From Rhizoclosmatium globosum (Eukaryota; Chytridiomycota; Chytridiomycetes; Chytridiales; Chytriomycetaceae): a DNA stretch of 64,000 nucleotides. Shown here in pieces: positions 32,384 to 45,301 of this stretch. Below the pieces are notes generated by a model. It saw only the letters and a list, made by a program, of their open reading frames with translations. It was not told the origin of the DNA and did not search any database. Position numbers and translations under genes: made by a program. Numbering within the stretch: the first letter of the stretch is position 1; each line of letters begins with the position of its first letter. Location: positions 310,001 through 374,000 of the forward strand of contig MCGO01000003.1 in NCBI GenBank assembly GCA_002104985.1, in the 5' to 3' direction.

Positions 32384-35300
32384 TTACTTCATGGTGTCTT
32401 TCAGCTTTTTCACTCCTGCTTCAAAAAGGGCCTCGAATTCTTCCAAAATCAAAAAATCCTTGAATTCAATGGTAATAAAAAATCCAGGAACAGATACGTC
32501 ATCGAAGGGTTGCTGGAGAATGAGTCGCCAACATGCCGACGTTATTTCCCTCACCATGATAAACTTGGGAGACAATACGAATGCGTGTGATGGAAATTCA
32601 TAGATTCCTCTTAGGTGCAAAATGATACGAGACCGAATCGCAAGAAGGGCTACGCGAGCAGGATTCCACCCATAACAGCGTTGCCACTTTGATCGAATAC
32701 AATACGTGACAAGAATTAGGTTAATAACCGGAACCCTGTCACTTGTGGAAGGTGGTATAATAGGGTGTCGCTTTTTCAATGTGCGATTGACGCCAAGTGA
32801 TGATTTGGTCAAGTCATTCATAGACTTTTTGTAAGATTTGGTACTGTCCACAGCCACTTCTCTCAGCACGCGATTAACGACTTCTCCATCCATACTATGG
32901 CGTCTTAAAATACGTTGGTTGGGCAGTACAAAATCTTTGGCGTCAGCGATACTGCTCTTGGCATCTGTTTCGTTCATTGATGCACTTAATTCGTTATAAG
33001 AGGTTTGGCGCTCTATTTTTAATCGTATTTTGGCAGTTGAAGGCGAAGGCTGAGTGGTGCTGGATCTTGGAGACTTCACTGCATATAGGATCTGTACATT
33101 GACGACACGGTCACTCATGACTTCAATAACTTTCGCTCCAAAGAAAGAAGCTAAAATTATCGTACTGGCTGCCCAAATGGAAAGGCTGTGCCTAAACTGG
33201 GAGCCTTGTACAAATACAAGTACCAAGAACATGAGAGGAAACATAACCACAAGGAGAGCGAGAATTCCTGACTCAGAATGCTCAAATCCTACAGAACGCG
33301 TGACATATGATAATGATAACAAAGCTGCTAAATGCGCTGCGGCGCCAACCCAAATGAAGTAGGTTATCCAATCAGTCCCATTTGAAGTTCGAATACAAAC
33401 AAAAGTAAATTGAGTCAAACTGAGATTGAGCTTGGTTGCGCGCGGGGAACCAAGAAATGACCACATACTGAGAACAATTGCGGTATATGCAACAACACCC
33501 GAGAACAAAAGAACATAGGACCAGCTATGCAACGCACTCTTACGCAGAAGGCCCCTGCTCGTATAAATCCGATACACACGTATATTTTTTGATATCATAC
33601 TTGCTGATATAAATGTGACAGATAAAAACAACAACCAGCTTTGAAAGTGACATCCAAAGTTTGTGATTCGGCCTAAAACGAGACTCATTGACAAATATGA
33701 CAAACTTATACCGACAAGAATGAGCATCATGAAATTGGGTGCACTGGACCTAATGCTTTGGTGATTTGAATATTTGATAATGATTCTACCACAGAAGACG
33801 CAGAGGAGAAGGCCCAGCGCTTCAAGGATCAGAATGATCAAGCCGTTAACGCTAAGAATCGGAATAATACTCTCAGTTATTACTATATCAACCGAGTTAT
33901 CCGTCGGAGGGATATCAGTGCCATCTGCAAACATAGGTTTGTTGCCCCACTGAATTGCCCCAAAGCTGGGAAGCTCCCCTGACAGGTAATGGAAATTATT
34001 TCCATCTATGTCTGTTTCTCCAAATGTTACTTGCAGTAAGGAGTCGTTCGCGGCGAAATAAGTTCCTGCGTAATAATAGAGCTGGAAAGGAACGGCAGCG
34101 TCTCCTGTGTCGGTCAAATCGCATGGATCCGCGGTAACACCCCGGTATCCAGTGTGCATAAAAGCAGAATAATTGAGCTGTGCGTTTAACTGGCGAGATG
34201 CGAGCATTTCAGGTGTAGCCAGTGGATTTGCTTGTAAAACATTATACAAACCTTGCAGCAAAACCATCATAATATCATATGATCGAATCATTTCGCTCGT
34301 CAATGACACGTTCTTGCTGTACAACAAAGTCAGCAATATGTCATATAAAGTTATTACAAACAACATACCCCCAATATGAAATTTTTTGATTCAACCGTTG
34401 TTGAAGGTTTTTATATTTGTCGGTCATTGTTGGTGTATATACTTGTCCAAAGCTGACAACCATAAAACCGCGAATAGCAAGAAAAACTGATGTATTCGTT
34501 CTCGACATTGAGACGAGATATCCTTGATCCAAGAGAAATTTGCTGATCCAAGTATATCCTCGTCCAACAGAGATGCCTTCATTAGAAAGGCTCATGTAGA
34601 GTGGGGTGACCAGAACACGCGTCGTGATGAGTAAGATGTATCTGGCATCCGTTCTGCGTAATGTTTCCTTCAAACGTTTGAAATCGCTCTGATCATAATT
34701 TGTTTTCAGGTTGAAATAAGTCTGAAGCAGAATATTGTTGGCTTGGAGAGTACGAGACACTTGCTGCGCGATGCCGGCGCTGAGAACGTCTGTGCCTTCG
34801 AATATAATAGCGGCTTGCCTAACATTCCATTTTTGTAGGACACTGGTGACGCAATTGGCGAAACCGAGGGCTTATATGAGCAACGAATATTAAAAATTTG
34901 AAGAAAAGAATTGATATCTCACCTGCCGCTGAGCGAATAAAATAAGGGTAATTGGACTTATCGGAGAATAATGGGGCCACTTGTGTAGATCCCGCGTAAG
35001 GTAAATTGTAGGCACCGTAAACTTCAGCTTCAAACTTTGAGGTGGTGCTCAAATAGCCCCCGAATATTGCAATTATATCAGGATGAAAATCGTTTATGTA
35101 GTTTGCAAGAGCGATCGCATAGCCTCCAGGAGGAGCTTTTGAACTCGTTGTGTCTGTAAACCTACGGACTAAAACTGTGGTGTTGGGGAAGGTTGTTGGA
35201 TTCGAGTTCACGTCATCAATGGCCATTTCCCCGAATATATGGTCAAAATAGTGTACACCTTGGGGGCTGTTTGGATTGATCCTTGACGCGTTGACCTGGG

Positions 35301-35510
35301 CGAGACCGCCTATGACTTCAAACCCATGATAGTTTAGGCCTGGTAGGCTACTTATTATGTCAGTTGCGGACTTGACAGTAATCTCACTTACAGTGAATAA
35401 GGGCCAATCAGAGCTATGGTGATATTCGATTGCAATTTAGAAGCTTCTGCTGCGTACAACAGAGAGAGGATAAGTAGTAGACATCTTATCACGAAAGTGG
35501 AAGATGGCAT
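32384..35510 (-). CDS. Class C (GABA-B-like) G-protein-coupled receptor
   Basis: Exons 35510-35392, 35347-34923, 34870-34369 and 34316-32384 give 992 aa. There is a signal peptide (CLLLILSLLYAAEAS), then a periplasmic-binding-like ligand domain from ITIALIGPY (about 30-480) with the hallmark strand ARYILLITTRV. Seven membrane segments lie at about 500-749 (first IILILEALGLLLCVFCG; the SSAPNFMMLILVGISLSY and FQSWLLFLSV segments are typical of GABA-B-type receptors). A cytoplasmic tail of about 240 residues follows, with a Ser-rich linker and a conserved-looking terminal block. The ligand is unknown. The tail has no recognisable effector domain. It is convergent with EDC3, with only 20 bases between stop codons. 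Confidence 0.88.
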
Positions 35511-35573
35511 AATGTTAAGTTGTGAGACAGCCGATGAATGCCGATGAAATGTAAATCTTGGATCACTTTATTG

Positions 35574-37198
35574 TCAATCCCATCCCGCGGCAAGGCCAGT
35601 TCCGAAAGTATTTTTACCCAATCCAGGTCCTTTTTCCAATTCTTCAATGTTGACAGGCTTGACGAGAACTTTCGCGCCTCCGATTTTCTTATGGGTTGGT
35701 TTAACTTCCACCACTCCAACAACTCCGGAACGTAACTTTTCTTCATGCTTATCGAGCTGTTTTTCAACTCGCTTTACAGATGCTTCCACTTTCTGGTCAA
35801 CAACTTTAGCAACTGGGGCTTGTGTCTTCGCTGAACTGGAAGTTGCTGCAGACGTAACAGAAACAGCCTTTGGTTTGAATGATTCCTTGAAAAACGTATC
35901 CGTTTCAGGTTTGGAAACTTTCTTTACAACAGGCTTATCAGAAACCGAGGTATCCGCTTTCCGTTTCAAAGGATTTACTACAATCTGTGAGGAATTTGTC
36001 GGTACAGAAGCTGACTTCTTTGTCACAGAATTCTTTTGAGCGCTTGCTGCAGATTGATCCCTTTGAGATCCCGACTTTGCTTCATTTCGCGAGGAAACCG
36101 GCGTTTTGACGAATGGTTTCTTTACAATAGCAGCCGCTAAGGCAGCTTTTTTGGAGTCTTTCAGAGCAGGTGTAGTCTTTTTAGAAACTGAGTGAAGCTT
36201 TTCATGATTCTTGACGTCTTTTTTGGAAGGCACTAAATCAGCAGCACCGGTGTTAGCGTCCTCTTCGTCTTCTTCCTGCCTCTTTTGCAACCACCCACTT
36301 TCTTTCCTTTTCTCCTTGCGTTCCAAAAACTTCGCATCGAAGCGAACACCATCCAAAACTTTCAAATTGGATCCTGCCACGCTGATCACGACATGCTTAT
36401 AACTTGCAGTATCGCTGTCAGATGAAGCGACTTCAGCCACGGGATTCGCTTTTAGATTCAAGTTCACGATGGAGTTTGGAGGAGCCAAGACAAGCAAACC
36501 AATTTTCAGATTATCCAAACTATCCAAACTGTTTGATCCAAGATCTAGAGTCTTCAATGTTGGAATAGTGTATGTGGATGCTGCTTTGGGGTTTTTTGTT
36601 GGTAGATTCTTGATTTGGTTGTGACTCAAACGGAGTTCTTGGAGTGGTGGTGGAGGAACAGTGAACACAGGATATTCAGATAGCTGATTATTTGTAACTG
36701 ATAGCTTTTTCAGCTGTGGAAGACGTGGAAATGGTCGCGGTAATGCCGTGAGGTTATTGTGAGAAAGCACAAGTGTGTTCAGGTTGGTGAGAGGAGACAA
36801 GTCGGGCAACGTCGTCAAGAAGTTGTTGTTGAGAATCAGGGCCTTCAAGTTTGCGCCAAAAGTAGCAACGTTCGCAATAGACGCGATTTTGTTTGCTCCA
36901 AGATTGAGGACCTGCGAATGAGCAGTGATCAACATTAATACAACTGGCTCACAAGCACCTCACAACGCACCTGTATCGTTTTCAATGTTTCTAAGCCAGA
37001 AAGGGATGTCAGCTTGTTTGATTTGAGATCCAAGAAAGTCAAGCTTTTCGCAGACGAGAAGTCGAGGTTGCTATTGCTGAGGGCGTTATCCGATACATCG
37101 AGACGCCGAAGGGAGCTGGGGAGCTCTTTAATAGCCTCGAGTTCCATGCCAGAACAGTCGGCTGTTGATGGTTCGCCTTCAATTATAAGGAGCTTCAT
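35574..37198 (-). CDS. Leucine-rich repeat protein with Lys-rich C-terminal half
   Basis: Exons 37198-36971 and 36911-35574 give 521 aa. Residues 1 to about 250 are LRRs of the short 21-24 residue type (LRRLDVSDNAL, LTFLDLKSNKL, LNLGANKI, LKALILNNNFL, LNTLVLSHNNL, LKKLSVTNNQL, LQELRLSHNQI, LKTLDLGSNSL). An LRR cap-like segment with LKVLDGVRFDAKFLERKEKRK follows, then a long charged, disordered region. The C-terminus KPVNIEELEKGPGLGKN is conserved-looking. There is no signal peptide or membrane segment, so it is probably cytosolic or nuclear. Its partner is unknown. The gene shares a 147-base divergent promoter region with the glycosyltransferase gene. Confidence 0.85.
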
Positions 37199-37345
37199 CG
37201 TCAGAGTTGGAGAAACAAAAAGAAAGAAAGAAAAGGAAAGAGTTATAATTTAACAACTCATTGCTTCAAATAAACTTTGAGCTGTAAAAAAGAAGGATAG
37301 TTGTCATTGAGACGTCGGAGTTTGTTCGGAGTTCTTCAGAAAAAC

Positions 37346-39098
37346 ATGTCAAAGTTCCTTTCAAAGCCATACAAATTGCGGTACAACTCAGTAGCAGTAC
37401 TCTTCCTCATATTCCTATATTTGAGGCCACCTATCATCTATGGAGGGTGTTATTCGCACCGCGATATCAACATGGAACGGGTCCAGTTTTCTCTTACGAA
37501 CACGCGATGGTAGTCTCGTCTTTTTCTCTCAGTCTCCACTAACTATCATACCTAGTCAATCAACGTGACAGAATTCATCTTCTCCCGACAGCATTTGAGC
37601 GACCATTCAAGCCTCGAGTGTGACCACTCTGATTCTATCTGGAGCCAGTAAAACATACATTGACTTCTATGGAATGGCTGTCATGTTCCAGTGCTTTACT
37701 TTTCTACACAAACCTTCAACGCGACTGGATCCCAATGGAAACACTGAGTTTCTTGTGGTTCTCACATATCGCGTCCCAGAACATTATCGTCAGATTCTTA
37801 AACTTATGGGTGCAAGATTACTGATTATTCCGCCTTTGATTAATGGATTTGAAGAGGGCTCTCGATATAAGCACATGTACTCCAAATATATCTCTGGCGA
37901 CTGGAAAACATTTATGACAGGTATCAAAGACATTCGTCCATATAAACTCTAGTCTAATTATCGCTTCAAGTATATTATACATTGATGGCGACATCTTTTA
38001 TTTCGATAAGACGCCGACTGATTTTTTCAAAGTATTCGATGAACAGGAAGCGAAGAGACCCGGTGCATACTTTTTTGGAGCAGCTAAAGACTGGGCGAAG
38101 GATTGGCCAGCCTTTGGGCCAATTAATGCAGGAATGATGCTCTTCAAACCATCTCTCTACCATTTCCAGAACCTTCTCAACCTCGCGGGACGGAAAGAAT
38201 ACAAGGAATACTTTGAACAGCAACTGATTGGGAAGTATTTTACAGAAGACAACCCACATCTCTACACCCCGCTGAATCCGTTTTATAACGTCATGCACTT
38301 TGGAGAAAGAACTCCAGAAGAACTTAACCAGACTATTGGCTATCATCAAAAGTTTTGGAACAGAGAGACTGAAGTGAACGGCCTTGTCGTCAAGTTTACG
38401 GAATGGGCGTTGGTGATGCAACAGCTGCGCCGTCTACAACTTGACATTTATCGAAATCCGAACATCGATGAGAGGAAAATACCTCCAAGGCTACCTGTCG
38501 TCCCGGTAGTTCCTGAAAATTACATGATTTGGGACCAAGTGAAGGTTGCATCAACCATGTTTGAAACAATCGCAATACTTTCTTCGTCCATGACCCATAA
38601 GCGGGTATTACAGAGTAGAGAAACTACGCTGAGCGATATAGTCAAGCGTACCATACGGTATTCCACGCTTCAGTCTTACCCAACCACCCTCATTCCCCTG
38701 CCGCCAACAACTTTTTGAAGGTTCTTCAATCAATCAATCAGCTCTTTAAAACATATGATTGGGTCTGGTATACACACGAACCTCAATTGTTGCTTGAACA
38801 TGGAACCCCCTTTCATGTCCCTCTTTCCACACTTTATAGTACGACCGAAAAAGACCTGATTCTCATGGAAAATGAGTGCAATGAAGAGGATTCAGTTATG
38901 TCGTTTGTGATACATAGTCGCTTACGGAATTTCATTGAAGCATTCCTTGGCGAAATACGAAATACACCATATTCCAACCTTGGAGAAGGCGACAGCACCA
39001 TATGGGGCATATTTCTAAACTACATGGATGGAGAATATGAATATGTTGAAAGAAGAGACGTGGACGAATTTCCAGAATGGATTTGTGTCAACGAATAG
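37346..39098 (+). CDS. GT8-like glycosyltransferase with one frameshift
   Basis: Exons 37346-37509, 37619-37920, 37971-38544 and 38619-39098, about 506 aa if one base is restored. It begins with a short cytosolic tail and a signal anchor (VAVLFLIFLYLRPPII), as in Golgi type II enzymes. The GT8 pattern is visible: GARLLIIPPL, then L-x-x-Y-D-x-ILYIDGDIFYFD with the metal-binding Asp-Gly-Asp, and PINAGMMLFKPS. The frame changes at 37884-37886 (TCCAAATATATC): RYKHMYSK must be followed by IYLWRLENIYDS, which needs one more A. The first acceptor (CTCGAG, 37618) is weak and uncertain. The donor sugar and acceptor are unknown. The lesion may be real or an assembly error. Confidence 0.72.
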
Positions 39099-39105
39099 AT
39101 CTTGT

Positions 39106-41550
39106 TTATTCAGTATTTCCACCTTTCTTTCCACCCTTCACAAGAGCAGCCAACCGCTCCAAAGCTCGCTCATATGCAAACTTCAAACCTCCATCGGCAG
39201 CCTCAACATCAGAAACCTTGACACGCACCACACCCTTCCCTTCACTCCTCGTAACAGCAGACACAACCTCCTTCTTAAACCACCTCGCCTCCTTTTCTTC
39301 AACAATACTCCACGCTTGTCCTTCCCTACCCGCACGTGCAGTTCGTCCAACACGGTGCACATACGTCTTGACACCTCCACTCGAACTCGGAACATCATAA
39401 TTCACAACCCCTTTCACACTCTCTCCCAAATCCATTCCACGCGCCATGACGTCTGAACAAACAAGCGCTGTGATTTCTCCGCGTGCGAAACTTGTGATTA
39501 GGCGTTTACGGTCTGCGGTGGATAGGTCGGAGGATATCGCGCGGGCGGTAATGGCGGTGGTGGTGTGGATGTCATGAGTGTGTTTACAGATTCGATGAGG
39601 GAGGCGAGACGGTGTGCTGATTCGACGGAACGGGTGAAGATGAGGAGACCTGTCAATCGACGGTGAAAAAGGAGGTGGAGGAGGAGTAACGGTTTCGTAG
39701 ATGTGGAGTCTGCGACAATCATGTGCTCTGTGAGAGTTGGTGGTGCGTTGTATTTTTCGATGGAAAGATCCTCTTCGACTGGTTCGTCTTGATCCATTGG
39801 ATCCGCACCTTCTTCATTAGAGGCTGAAATAGACGGAGCGGATGAGACGGCGATGTATGAGGGATTTACGAGTTGAAGGGAAGCGATCTTTTCAGGGTTT
39901 CGTGTCAGAGTGGCAGAAAACAGAAGTTTTTGAAGCGGTGTATGGTGTCTAATCATATAACTTCCATTTTTGTTGCGTGCATGGCCGTCATCCAGCTGTG
40001 TAATTTGTTCGTGTCGAAGTGAGACGACGTTGTGCAGTGGCATCCCCAGTTCATCTACTTTAAAGCCCAACTGCTTCCATTCGAGGCCCAAGTTGGAAGG
40101 CTGTTGATTACTGACTGATTCGGGACAGCAACCGCTTGCCAAATATCGGTCATAGCGACTCTTGGAGTGGGCAGTAATTCCCCCTTCTTCGTCCGCAAGA
40201 GAAATTCCGTCACCATCAATCAAATCCTCTTTCACACCTTTCAGCACCATATTTAGCCAACCTTGATAGTCTTGAACAAGCAAGCGATCAGCCTATGGGG
40301 TCCAATATCGAAATCAGTATATATACTGAAGTCACCAAAACGATTCATACCTCATCTAACACCAAGAAACGAAGGTGTCGCAATGAAAATCCAGGAGTAC
40401 CTTTTAAATGGTCTGTCAAACGACCAGGAGTTGCAACCAACACATCCACTTTACAGCATCGACCGTCATTCATGATCCCTTCGGTCCCAACATCTCGTCC
40501 ACCAGTTTCTACAAGCATTTCTTGTTCGGCATGAAAGCTCATTGAACCCGTCACAACACCTATCCGAATAGAACTTCCCTTTGAGACTTGTTCCAGCGTT
40601 GTTTTGACTTGAACAGCCAAATCACGTGTGGGAACAACGATTAATGCTCGCAGACGTGGAATAACGCGTGCAGTAGTAGCGGCAGAAGAGGCAGAAGTAG
40701 AAATCAAGTATTCGAGGATGGGTAGGACGTAGGCAAGCGTCTTTCCAGAACCTGTTGCAGAAGAGACGAGAAGATCTCCAGGAGGTGTACGAGGAGAAGA
40801 AGAGTATCGAGAAAGTAACAGTTTGGGAATTACAGCTTGTTGGACGGGAAAGAGGTGGTGGATATCGAGAGCGGCAAGGCGAGCTTGAGTATGTTTTGAG
40901 AGATTATACGCTGGGTTTGCAGTGCTTGATTCAGGGGTCTTTGTGGAGAGAGTTGAAGGAATACGCGTTGGGTTTGCAAGCCATTGGGGCAGACCCTGTG
41001 ACTTGAGGTTCGAGTGCAATTTCTTTGCAGGAGAGGCATCAGCAAAGAGGTATGCATTTGGATCCACGTGTTCTTCAGTCTGCTCTTGTTCCTCTTCTTG
41101 AGGAACCACCTCATCATCCACAACCTCTTTGTCCTCCAATGCAACAGCATCTTCATGAATCTCTGCATTATTTATAGATTCTTCCAGCAGAGGATCGCGC
41201 GTCTTCCTATCCAGTTTCGCCTTGTTTTTGACACCACCGCGAGATCGTTTCGGCTTGTCGTCCACGGTGTCTCTCCGACGGCGCTTCGGCGATTCGTCTT
41301 CGAACTCTGCTGCTTGGGCGTCGGTGGCGTTGGGCTTGTCGCCGCGCTGTTCGTCGAGTTGGCGCTCGAGGTCGACGGCCCAGCGCTTCTTCTTTGTTTT
41401 GAGTGCCCGCCAGTCAACTTTGCCGGTGCTTGTTAGTGGCGCGGTTGGAGCTGCGGTTGCGCGAACTGCGGTGCGTGTGGGGGCGGTGCTTGGTGCGGGC
41501 GGAGGCGGCCGTGGCTTGGACTCATCGCCATATCGCTCGACTTTGAACAT
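39106..41550 (-). CDS. DEAD-box RNA helicase, DDX51/Dbp6-like, with one frameshift
   Basis: Exons 41550-40351 and 40292-39106, about 795 aa if one base is restored. The family works in 60S ribosomal subunit assembly in the nucleolus. The charged N-terminus (1-180) includes KKKRW and acidic runs. Helicase motifs: FPVQQAV (Q region), SATGSGKT (I), VVPTRDLA (Ia), VATPGRL (Ib), LDEADRLL (II, with the intron after Glu), FSATL (III), IFTRSVE (IV), VCSDVMARGMDL (V), VHRVGRTARAG (VI). The insertion-rich region after motif II and YQGWL match Dbp6/DDX51. The frame changes between SLIESVNT and SSDLSTADRKRL (about 39540-39590). Total exon length is one base short of a multiple of 3, so one missing base explains it. 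Its stop is 7 bases from the GT8 stop. Confidence 0.82.
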
Positions 41551-41793
41551 TTTAGAAAAAAAGAAAGAGAGGAGGGAAACGTAACAATAAAACTTTCTTT
41601 CTTTCTTCTAACGATAGTATTATTGAGATAAAACTTACGTGTACGGCAGGGAGACGGAAGCATTGTTGGAGATTGTTGAAGCTTCTCTTTCAGAGTTGTT
41701 GAAAACTGGAAGTTATGCAAAAACTCTAAACAAATACGTTTGCTGTTTTATTGTTGCGGAACGAACTAGTACAAGAATAAACACTGCGAAATT

Positions 41794-43200
41794 TTAAACA
41801 TTAGAGTGCCCGGAAACAACCCACTCTCCATCCGCCCTCCTCCTCGCAACAAACGAATTATCTTCTGATGCTTTACTTGCCCGACTCTGTCCCGAAACCG
41901 TCCTCTGCAACGCAATTCCAGTCCCACTAACACCAACACCAGGCAACACATTCATGGCAGGTGGTCCAACAGCCTTCACAGCAACACCTTGCAGCCGATC
42001 ATCCTCACCCCCAACGTTATCCAAATCCGCATCCCAATCCTCATCCACAATCACAACCGGCTTCTGTCTTCCCCGCGTGAACTGAGCAATCACTCCAAAA
42101 ACGACAACACCCGCTCCAATCACAGTTCCAAACACAATCAAGACAATCATTCCTGTTGAGAGCGTGTTGCTGCTGCCAGCACCACCCTGGTCTCCAACGT
42201 TACCATTGTCAAGGACAGCGCCGCTTCCCGCTGTTGTCGTTGTTTTGATATCGACGGCAGTTGTAGATGCGGGGATGACGGGGAGGTCTGTCAAATCGCC
42301 GTTGAATGTTGGGTTGACGACGTCAGGTGTGATTGTTTGGTCCATGATCGCGGTACAGGTGCTGCATGCTGGAATACAAGTCTTGTTGGAAGGGAATGGA
42401 ACTGGTGGGAGTGGTGGACAGCAAATGTTTGGGTTTCCGTTTTGTATACTGTTGGTAAAATAAAGTGTTACGTACGGAATTTATCATATTTTTGGGACGG
42501 GCTTACATTTTTGTGGGTGAGTAATATGTTAATCCTCCTTGTGAATCTAATCCAGGCCATGGATTTAACAGCGGGTTGTATGAGACGTCACTGTCGCGTG
42601 TTGGGTGAGGATTGGTGCATTCCAGCCTTGCAGAACTATAAATAACTCACACTGTTCCTGTTCTTGGTGGGAACCATTGGCCTCTTGCAAGTGCATTCCC
42701 ATGTAAAGAATTGTTTGTCAGGCTCCTGCCAGTACGAGTTGTAAGGATTTAATGAGTGGTTGGAACAGTTCAAAACCATGTAGTTTAAACTTACAATGAG
42801 AAAAAGTCAATAAAGCCATCTGTTCCGTCCATAGTAAAGAAGGCGGGTAAGGAGCCAAGCGTTATTGGCGGGTTTGAGATGGCACTGTTTCAACAAGCTT
42901 GCTTCAGATCAACTCCCTTCCTCGGCATGGTTAAACGTATAAGACTTACATGGAATAGATGGACCATCTTGAAGCATTCGATAAGAAGCATGTGGCCGCA
43001 ACGGTGGACTCCTTTGGAATGGTGACTACAAACTTGCAGCCACAGTTTGTCCAGTAGTCATTGACTGAAGTTTGATTGGTTGTTTTGAATCCCCATGCCC
43101 CAATGAATGATTGAAGATTGGAGCAGGCGGCAGGAGTGATCTGCGCCCATGTGGTGGTGGCCAGGAAGAGTAGAACTGAAACCAGTTTGATGGGATGCAT
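41794..43200 (-). CDS. Type I membrane protein with Cys-containing ectodomain, paralogue 1
   Basis: Exons 43200-42950, 42884-42795, 42725-42651, 42590-42507 and 42448-41794 give 384 aa. A signal peptide (LVSVLLFLATTTWAQ) is followed by an ectodomain with about ten Cys, including NCGCKF and a C-terminal ICCPPLPP...C...CSTC stretch. A Thr/Ser/Gly-rich stalk and one membrane segment (MIVLIVFGTVIGAGVVVFGVI) precede a tail of about 120 residues that is acidic near the membrane. No known domain is recognised. It is a tandem paralogue of the next gene, and splice phases in the ectodomain are the same. Probably a cell-surface adhesin or receptor-like protein of this lineage (inference). Confidence 0.8.
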
Positions 43201-43374
43201 TTTTTTTTGAATGAATCAAAAATAGAACAAATGAAAAAGAGAAAGTTTATAATGTAGGAGACCTGGAAGACCAAAGTAACAAAAATGAAAAGAGCTTGTG
43301 TGATCGAGGGAGACTATTCAGAAATTCGCCACAGAAAGAAAAAAAAGGAAACAATCAAGATAATATAAGATTAA

Positions 43375-44536
43375 TCAAGCACGGACAGTGTTGAATCCAT
43401 CATTATCCGCCTCAAGCTCTACATCATCGTCCTTGAGCTGCACAGGCTTTTGGTTCCTTCTCACAATGTAAAAGTAGACTCCCATCAAGAGACCGCCACC
43501 AAACATCAAAGCAGCCAAGAAAAGGACGAAAATAGTTCCTGGTGCATTGATGGGACTGACGTAAGGAATGAGAGTTGGTTTCACGTAGACACCAACAGTT
43601 GAAGTTGCAGCGCCTGAGGAAGAGTCAACAGGCTGAGTTTGTGCCGGTTGAACAACCCCCGCAGTAGTGGCTGTGGCTCTTGGAGCCGCAATACCGGTAG
43701 TTGAAGCGATTTTAGCACCGGAAGCGGAACACGCTGGGAGAGTGGAAGGAACACATGAGATACCAGCTTGAACTGGGCAACATAGTTGTGAATCGCCATT
43801 CATAGTGATTGTAGTGAATGAGAGGTTTGGCACAGTGCCCTGAGAGTTTAATGCTGGCCATTGGGCGAGGTTTGGGTTGTTGGAGATATCACTGTTTATG
43901 ATTTTAAGGGGGGGTTGAGTGTGATTGAAGGGCAAAGCGGAAGTGGGGCTTAACGTACAATGCACTGGTACGGGTTGGGAGCTCTTCGGCCTGGAGGAGA
44001 ATGTTTCCGGAGATTGCGTTGTTTGTGAATGAGCTGGATGTGAAGGGAAACAGATAGGGTCAATAAAGTGTCTGTTAGCCACAGAACTTGGGACTCACAG
44101 CCTCTGCAGCCACTCGAATCCCACTGCATTCGATGGAGTGGACAGAAGAACAGGTGGGAAGGAGGACAAGGTTGTCGGCGGAGCGGAGACGGAGCTGTGG
44201 GAGACAGGCATTGATAGCCAAGGTCAGCAAGACACCAACCCACCCAAACACACAAACACACAAACACACAAAGAACAAACACACGCACATCGACTGCACA
44301 GACCACGGCACAGTTGGATCCGTTGGCTGGTAACACGTGGCGCCCGCACTCGCCGAGCCCGTCGCAGTCACGGAGAACGAGCATCCGCACCCGGTAAACG
44401 CAGCGTTCACAGCCGCTGTGTCCGCTGTCGTAAACCCAAACGACGTGAACACTGAACGCAGATTCGAACAGCCTGTGGCAGAGATCTGTGCCTGCACTGT
44501 GGCTGCAAGGACAGCCGCGAAGAAGAACACTTGCAT
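43375..44536 (-). CDS. Type I membrane protein with Cys-containing ectodomain, paralogue 2
   Basis: Exons 44536-44289, 44194-44099, 44033-43959 and 43891-43375 give 311 aa. A signal peptide (FFFAAVLAATVQAQ) leads into ISATGCSNLRSVFTSFGF, matching ITPAACSNLQSFIGAWGF of paralogue 1, then TGCGCSFSV, SFTNNAISGN (paralogue 1: SLTNNSLHGN) and QLCCPVQ. An Ala/Thr/Ser stalk, one membrane segment (TIFVLFLAALMFGGGLLMG) and a short acidic tail ending VELEADNDGF follow. It lacks the extra exon and long tail of paralogue 1. The leucine-rich turn SFTNN..SG resembles a single plant-type LRR unit, so a short LRR-like ectodomain is possible. Confidence 0.8.
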
Positions 44537-45301
44537 TCGGTCAAGTGATTTGGGTGCAAAAAACAGTCAATTAGACGGATCTTTGGAAATCGATTTAACT
44601 CTGAAACACTGAAATAGAGAAACAATGTGTAGCTATCTTCCAATCGCCATGGGATAACAGATTCATTATTGCAAAATTGATTAAAATGGCAGGCGTTGTC
44701 TGAGACAAACGATGCAACGGAATGTGGATAAGAACGACAGAAACTATAGCTTGATACTTCAATATATCGATCCACTTGGCTGAAATGGGAAAAGTGGACG
44801 GATAAACTCTCTTCCTTACTTGAATGCAGTTACCAGTACATGGCAATGTAGACTAGTTTGGTACCCCAGTCGTCAGTGGCCCACGCGGGCCTCCTTGACT
44901 CGTACTCCGCCTCGCCGCCAAAGCACGTGCTCCGTGTTTCCGTGTCCCCGACCTTGACCGAGCAGGTTTCGCGTACATAGAATCAGCTGAGAATCAGCGT
45001 ACGTTTTTGAGAAGCCTCGACTTTAACCTGATTTCGAGGCATCGTTGGCTTCAGTGCTTCTTCGTTTCAGATTATTTGGAGGCGTCGGTGGTGGCGTAGA
45101 AAGTTGTGAGTTGGTTGTGAGTTGGTTGATTGCCGACACAGCCAACCGTCGCACAGACATCAGAGTAGCCTGCCAGAACAGTCACCTCGATATCAAATAA
45201 CTTAAATAATCATGGTAGAACACGTCCGATTATGTGGTAAGTAGAGAGAAGAATTTCGAAAACTTCAGAACTACCTCGAAAAACCATCAAAAAACGACAG
45301 A
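44537..45301. other. Intergenic space between divergent genes
   Basis: About 765 bases serving as promoter region for the minus-strand membrane protein and the plus-strand TTLL12-type gene. An ATG at 45213 followed by a good donor (GTAAGT at 45239) and an acceptor just before the 45302 ATG may be a 5'-leader intron with a short upstream frame. Nothing else is seen. Confidence 0.5.
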
